Assembly: GCA_963809205.1 (NCBI GenBank)
Contig: CAWEIS010000014.1
Location: forward strand, 69,625-133,624
DNA length: 64,000 bases
From: DATLLN01 sp963809205
GTDB lineage: Bacteria; Actinomycetota; Thermoleophilia; Gaiellales; JAICJC01
Reading direction: 5' to 3'
Part shown: positions 60,592 to 64,000 of the stretch, one piece after another
Position numbering within the stretch: position 1 is the stretch's first letter
Layout: each line of letters opens with the position of its first letter
Position numbers and translations under genes: made by a program
Notes under the pieces: model-generated
Told to the model about the DNA's origin: nothing
What the model saw: the letters and a program-made list of their open reading frames with translations, nothing else
Database searches by the model: none

Positions 60592-60754
60592 TCAATCGGC
60601 TGCAGAAGCCTTTTCGCAGCGGTCGTGCCGCCAGGCCTGTCGCATGCCGACCGACTCGTACAGGCGCGCGGCCCGCTCGTTGTCCCCATGGGCACCGAGC
60701 GAGGCGCGCGAGCCGCCCGGCGTCGGACTCGGTCGCCGGGCGGGTCTCGGTCAA
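60592..60754 (-). pseudogene. Internally deleted GNAT acetyltransferase behind glnA
   Basis: A TTG start overlaps the glnA stop as TTGA and begins TETRPATESDAGRLARLA, a GNAT N-terminus. In the +1 frame the sequence then reads HGDNERAARLYESVGMRQA and ends EKASAAD before TGA 60592, a GNAT C-terminus. The roughly 100 codons between, with the acetyl-CoA loop, are missing. So an old glnA-linked acetyltransferase gene has lost its middle and its frame. Both halves agree with family ends, but the first part is short. Confidence 0.6.
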
Positions 60755-62076
60755 TACCGGTCCATGTACTGGTCGAGCTCCCAGCGGTGCACCTGCTCGT
60801 TGTACTCGGCCCACTCGCCGCGCTTCAGGCGCACGTACTCCGAGAAGATGTGCTCGCCGAGCGCCTCGCGCACCACCTCGTCGGCCTCGAGCGCGTCGAT
60901 CGCGTGGGTCAGGTCGTGCGGCAGGCTGGTGATACCGAACCCCGTCGACTCCTCCTCCGTCAGGTCGTAGATGTTGCGATTGACGGGCGCCGGCGGCTTC
61001 GCCCCGGTCTTGATCCCGTGCAGGCCGGCCTCGAGCATGCAGGCCAGCGCCAGGTACGGGTTCGCGGTCGGGTCGGGCGTACGCAGCTCGATCCGCGTCG
61101 AGCGGCCGCGCTTGGCCGGCACGCGGATCGCCGCCGAGCGGTTCCCCGGCGACCACGCGATGTAGACCGGCGCCTCATAGCCGGGCAGCAGCCGCTTGTA
61201 CGAGTTGACCGTCGGGTTGGCCACGGCTGTGATCGCCGGCAGGTGCTCGAGGATGCCGGCGATGTAGCTGTACGCCTCGGTCGACAGCTGGAGGTCGTCC
61301 GACTCGTCGAGGAAGGCATTCTCCTCGCCGCGCGACAGCGATTGGTTGACGTGCATGCCCGAGCCGTTCTCGCCGTGCAGCGGCTTGGCCATGAACGTCG
61401 CGTGCATGCCGTGCTGGGCGGCGATCACCTTGACCACCATGCGGAACGTGATCAGGTTGTCGGCGGTCGTCAGGGCATCGGCGTGGCGGAAGTCGATCTC
61501 GTGCTGGCCGATCGCCACCTCGTGGTGCGCCGCCTCCAGGTGGAAGCCCATCTTCTGCAGCGTCAGCTCGATGTCGCGGCGGCAGTCCTCGCCGCGGTCG
61601 ACGGGCGCGACGTCGAAGTAGGTGGCGGCGTCGTGTGGATCGACGGTCGGGTTGCCGTCGGCATCGAGCCGGAACAGAAAGAACTCGGCCTCCGGGCCGA
61701 CCTGCATCGTGTAGCCGAGGTCGGCGGCCTCCTTGAGCACCCGCTTCAGGTTCGAGCGCGGATCGCCGGCGAAGGGCTGGCCGTCCGGGTCGGCGACGTC
61801 GCAGATCAGGCGCGCGGTGCGGGCGTCCTCGGTGCCCCGCCAGGGCAGCACCGAGTACGTTGCCGGATCAGGCAAGAAGTACATGTCCGACTGCTCGATG
61901 CGCTTGAAGCCGCGGATCGACGAGCCGTCGAACATCAGCTCGTTGTCGAGCGCCTTCTCCAGCTCCTCGACCGGGATCGACACGTTCTTGACCTGTCCGT
62001 ACGGCTCCGTGAACTGCAGCCGCACGAAGGCGACGTTGTCGCGCCGGCAGCGCTCGAGCACTTCCTGCTTGTCCAT
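60751..62076 (-). CDS. glnA: Glutamine synthetase, type I-alpha
   Basis: ATP-dependent amidation of glutamate. 441 residues, the short GSI-alpha type found in Bacillus, Thermotoga and others, which is not regulated by adenylylation. Motifs: LMFDGSSIRGFKRIEQSDM, VGPEAEFFLFRLD (metal Glu), NGSGMHVNQSLSRGEENAF and GNRSAAIRVPAKRGRSTRIE. A GGAGG ribosome site lies a few bases before the ATG. Its stop overlaps the decayed acetyltransferase start. Confidence 0.96.
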   Translation of the reverse strand: MDKQEVLERCRRDNVAFVRLQFTEPYGQVKNVSIPVEELEKALDNELMFDGSSIRGFKRIEQSDMYFLPDPATYSVLPWRGTEDARTARLICDVADPDGQPFAGDPRSNLKRVLKEAADLGYTMQVGPEAEFFLFRLDADGNPTVDPHDAATYFDVAPVDRGEDCRRDIELTLQKMGFHLEAAHHEVAIGQHEIDFRHADALTTADNLITFRMVVKVIAAQHGMHATFMAKPLHGENGSGMHVNQSLSRGEENAFLDESDDLQLSTEAYSYIAGILEHLPAITAVANPTVNSYKRLLPGYEAPVYIAWSPGNRSAAIRVPAKRGRSTRIELRTPDPTANPYLALACMLEAGLHGIKTGAKPPAPVNRNIYDLTEEESTGFGITSLPHDLTHAIDALEADEVVREALGEHIFSEYVRLKRGEWAEYNEQVHRWELDQYMDRY

Positions 62077-62142
62077 GACCCTCCTCGGAGATCGCCTCTG
62101 CGAAGCGCAGAGTCTATCGCCGGGCCGGGCCGGCCAAGCCGC

Positions 62143-62652
62143 CTACCCCGGGATCAGCGAACGGCCCCAGACGACGTGCGGACGTCCGGCATGCATGACC
62201 TCGCGGCCGGGCGTCAGACCGGTCCTGTGGGCGACGCCCTGGGAGCGGACGTTGGCCGGCAGGATCAGCGCGATCACCCGGTCGATGCCCAGCTCGCGGG
62301 CGCGTTCGATCGACGCGGCCGCCGCCTCGGTCGCATAGCCGTTGCCCCAGTGGCGCCGCGCCAGGTGATAGCCGACCTCGACCTCCGGCTCGCCCTCGAC
62401 CTCGCGCAGCACGATGCCGCAATCGCCCACCGGCTCGCCGTCGTGCTCGACCACCCACAGCCCGTACCCGTCAGCCGCGTACCGCTCCAGGTTGGCGTCG
62501 ATCCAGCGAACGGACTCCGTCCGGGTCAGCGGCCGGTCCCAGTGCTCCAGTGTGTCCGGATCGCCCAGCATCCGCGCCAGCCAATCGATGTCCTCCGGGA
62601 CGAACCGGCGCAGCACCAGGCGCTCGGTCTCGATCTCGGTGCGGCCGCTCAC
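62143..62652 (-). CDS. GNAT-family acetyltransferase (RimJ/RimL-type)
   Basis: 169 residues from the GTG at 62652: ETERLVLRRFVPEDIDWLAR, GDCGIVLREVEGEPEVEVGY, HWGNGYATEAAAASIERARE and a final HRTGLTPGREVMHAG. The GTG overlaps the carboxylate-amine ligase stop as GTGA, so the two are coupled; a joint role in modifying the ligase product is possible but unproven. Confidence 0.83.
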   Translation of the reverse strand: MSGRTEIETERLVLRRFVPEDIDWLARMLGDPDTLEHWDRPLTRTESVRWIDANLERYAADGYGLWVVEHDGEPVGDCGIVLREVEGEPEVEVGYHLARRHWGNGYATEAAAASIERARELGIDRVIALILPANVRSQGVAHRTGLTPGREVMHAGRPHVVWGRSLIPG

Positions 62653-63836
62653 ACCGCCTCGGTGGCCGCGGCGATCTCCTGCGCGACCTCGACGATGTCG
62701 CGGTTGGCATTCCAGACCTGGAGCTGGCGCATCGCGCCGGTGCCGGAGTCGAGGATGAACTCGATCCGCGCCAGCTGCTGCGAGCAGCCCAGCTCGCGGG
62801 CGACCGGCTTCAGCTCGCGCAGGCGGCGCCGGGCGAGCGTCCGCGCCGGCATCTTGACCCGCCGTCCCTGCACCAGGTCCATTAGCGGCGCGTCCAGCCC
62901 GTAGCGGGATGCCAGCCACTTGTTCTCGGCCAGCAGCATCCGGCTGTAGCGGCGCGGCGGGTTGCCGGCCTCGATCTGATCGAGCAGCTGCTTGACCAGG
63001 CACTGCACGTAGGCTGCCAGGGCAACGGTGTCCTCGATCCTGGTCTGGACGTCCATCACCCGCAGCTCGATCGTCCCCAGGCGGGGATGCGGGCGGACGT
63101 CCCACCACAGGTGCGTGTAGTCGCCGATCGCACCGGTCGCCTCCATGAACCCGACGGCCTCGGCGTACTCCTCGTACGTCTCGAACCGCGGCGGCAGGCC
63201 GCTGCGTGGGAAGCTCGCGAAGATCAGCGCCCGGGTCGACGCCAGGCCGGTGGCCTCGCCCCGCCAGAACGGCGAGTTGGACGAGAGCGCGAGCAGCACC
63301 GGCAGCTCGATCAGCACGCCCTCCATCACCTGCAGGCACAGCTCGGGCGATGGCACCGCGACGTGCACATGCATCCCGAACACCAGCTCGCGGCGGGCGA
63401 TGTACTGCAGCATCTCGACCAGCATCCGGTACCGGTCGCGGGCCGTGATCTTCTGGTTCTCGAACAGCGAGAACGGATGGGTGGCCGCCGAGCCGAGGCG
63501 CATGTCGCCGGCGCGCGCGCACTCCGCGGCGTACCGGCGGATGGCTCGGAGATCCGCCTCCGCCTGATCGATGTCCTCGCAAACGACGGTGCCGGATTCC
63601 AGGACGCACTGCATCAGCTCCGGCTTGAGGCGGTCGGAAAACTCACTTCGCGCCGCCTCCTCGAGCACCGACTCGACGCCGGACACGAGGTCGAACGTGC
63701 TGCCGCTGAGGAGCATGTACTCCTCCTCCACCCCGACCGTCAGCGGCGGCCCCGCGCCGAACCGATGGTCGAGCACGCTCGCCGACTGCGTCGACGCGCC
63801 GCTGCCCTTCCCGGATGCCGCCTTGCCGCTGGCCAT
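62649..63836 (-). CDS. Carboxylate-amine ligase, glutamate-cysteine ligase type 2 (YbdK-like)
   Basis: 395 residues of the GCS2 family: LTVGVEEEYMLLSGSTFDLV, FGMHVHVAVPSPELCLQVM, LSSNSPFWRGEATGLASTRA and GTIELRVMDVQTRIEDTVAL. Members make gamma-glutamylcysteine only weakly (YbdK) or act in ergothioneine (EgtA) or other thiols; partners EgtB-E are not in the window, so the product is open. The N-terminal about 30 residues are Ser/Gly/Ala-rich and low-complexity. Followed by a coupled GNAT. Confidence 0.87.
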   Translation of the reverse strand: MASGKAASGKGSGASTQSASVLDHRFGAGPPLTVGVEEEYMLLSGSTFDLVSGVESVLEEAARSEFSDRLKPELMQCVLESGTVVCEDIDQAEADLRAIRRYAAECARAGDMRLGSAATHPFSLFENQKITARDRYRMLVEMLQYIARRELVFGMHVHVAVPSPELCLQVMEGVLIELPVLLALSSNSPFWRGEATGLASTRALIFASFPRSGLPPRFETYEEYAEAVGFMEATGAIGDYTHLWWDVRPHPRLGTIELRVMDVQTRIEDTVALAAYVQCLVKQLLDQIEAGNPPRRYSRMLLAENKWLASRYGLDAPLMDLVQGRRVKMPARTLARRRLRELKPVARELGCSQQLARIEFILDSGTGAMRQLQVWNANRDIVEVAQEIAAATEAV

Positions 63837-63901
63837 GCAGAGCCTTTTACCCCAAATCGCCGCCGAGCGAAAGCCGGGCGGCCTCAGTCTGCGCGGGCAC
63901 G

Positions 63902-63907
63902 TACGAT
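63902..63907 (+). promoter_or_regulatory. Putative -10 element of tRNA-Leu (TACGAT)
   Basis: TACGAT 8 nt before the tRNA 5' end, a normal distance for a tRNA promoter with little leader. Confidence 0.4.
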
Positions 63908-63915
63908 GTCACGGA

Positions 63916-63999
63916 GCCGAAGTGGCGGAATTGGCAGACGCGCCGGACTCAAAATCCGGTGGCCGCAAGGTCGTGTGGGTTCGATTCCCACCTTCGGCA
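63916..63999 (+). tRNA. tRNA-Leu (anticodon CAA)
   Basis: 84-nt class II tRNA with a long variable arm. Acceptor GCCGAAG pairs with CTTCGGC at the 3' end; anticodon stem CCGGA/TCCGG holds the loop CTCAAAA with anticodon CAA (decodes UUG); T loop GGTTCGATTCC. The base after the discriminator A is T, so CCA is not encoded. The gene ends one base before the window edge. Confidence 0.95.
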
Positions 64000-64000
64000 T

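Noticed and set aside
58302..60932. 876-codon plus-strand frame opposite the Asp-box gene
   Set aside because: Low-complexity Arg/Gly/Val sequence with no domain; shadow.

Overview
The window is 64 kb of very GC-rich, gene-dense bacterial chromosome. Gene content and order fit Actinomycetota, probably the Thermoleophilia (Gaiellales/Solirubrobacterales) or a near relative; that placement is inference from gene order, class II DAHP synthase, a SepIVA-like coiled coil beside coaD and frequent leaderless promoters, with no marker phylogeny. Almost all of it is core housekeeping DNA, and many neighbours share 4-nt ATGA or GTGA start/stop overlaps.

Layout. (1) 1-21,500 is an ancient ribosome/secretion/cell-envelope superoperon, mostly on the minus strand: rpmB (+, divergent), asp23, a fused fakA-fakB, recG, a metallopeptidase, a methyltransferase, rsmD, coaD, a SepIVA-like protein, yceD, rpmF, plsX, acpP, rnc, smc, then (after a three-gene insertion) ftsY, ffh, rpsP, khpA, rimM, trmD, rplS, lepB. 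(2) 21,500-30,100: riboflavin operon rpe-ribD-ribE-ribBA-ribH and translation genes def-fmt-rsmB. (3) 30,100-34,630: an accessory island with three sulfotransferases, a Wzx-type flippase and a small zinc-ribbon membrane protein, lying between def and priA, which are often neighbours elsewhere. (4) 34,630-41,900: metK-priA and a cmk/plsC fusion-der-gpsA operon. (5) 41,900-47,600: aroF-tyrA-aroA, a 2H phosphoesterase, trpS and a VOC dioxygenase. (6) 47,600-53,900: scpA-scpB-rluB; rpsA-coaE-lytic transglycosylase; a lipoprotein and a zinc-ribbon protein behind polA. (7) 53,900-64,000: polA, ACT-malic enzyme, a secreted Asp-box (BNR) protein, glnA with a decayed acetyltransferase behind it, a carboxylate-amine ligase with a GNAT, and tRNA-Leu(CAA).

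Most notable non-coding signal: a family of perfect or near-perfect palindromes with core GGGGTCAGACCCC (16226-16260, 41351-41381, 57975-58009) that start at or within the stop codon of a gene. Two are identical 35-mers in the same orientation relative to their gene. A related 25-bp inverted repeat encloses about 170 bp at 26686-26905 and also supplies the rsmB stop codon. The most notable coding signals are a one-chain FakA-FakB, a Cmk-PlsC fusion, a His-rich peptide deformylase and the sulfotransferase/flippase island.

Caution: five conserved genes (smc twice, recG, ribE, metK, and the methyltransferase at 14835) carry single-base frameshifts. All are repaired by one base, so sequence error is the likeliest cause. 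Start codons of rnc, priA and lepB are not canonical where the protein family says they should be.
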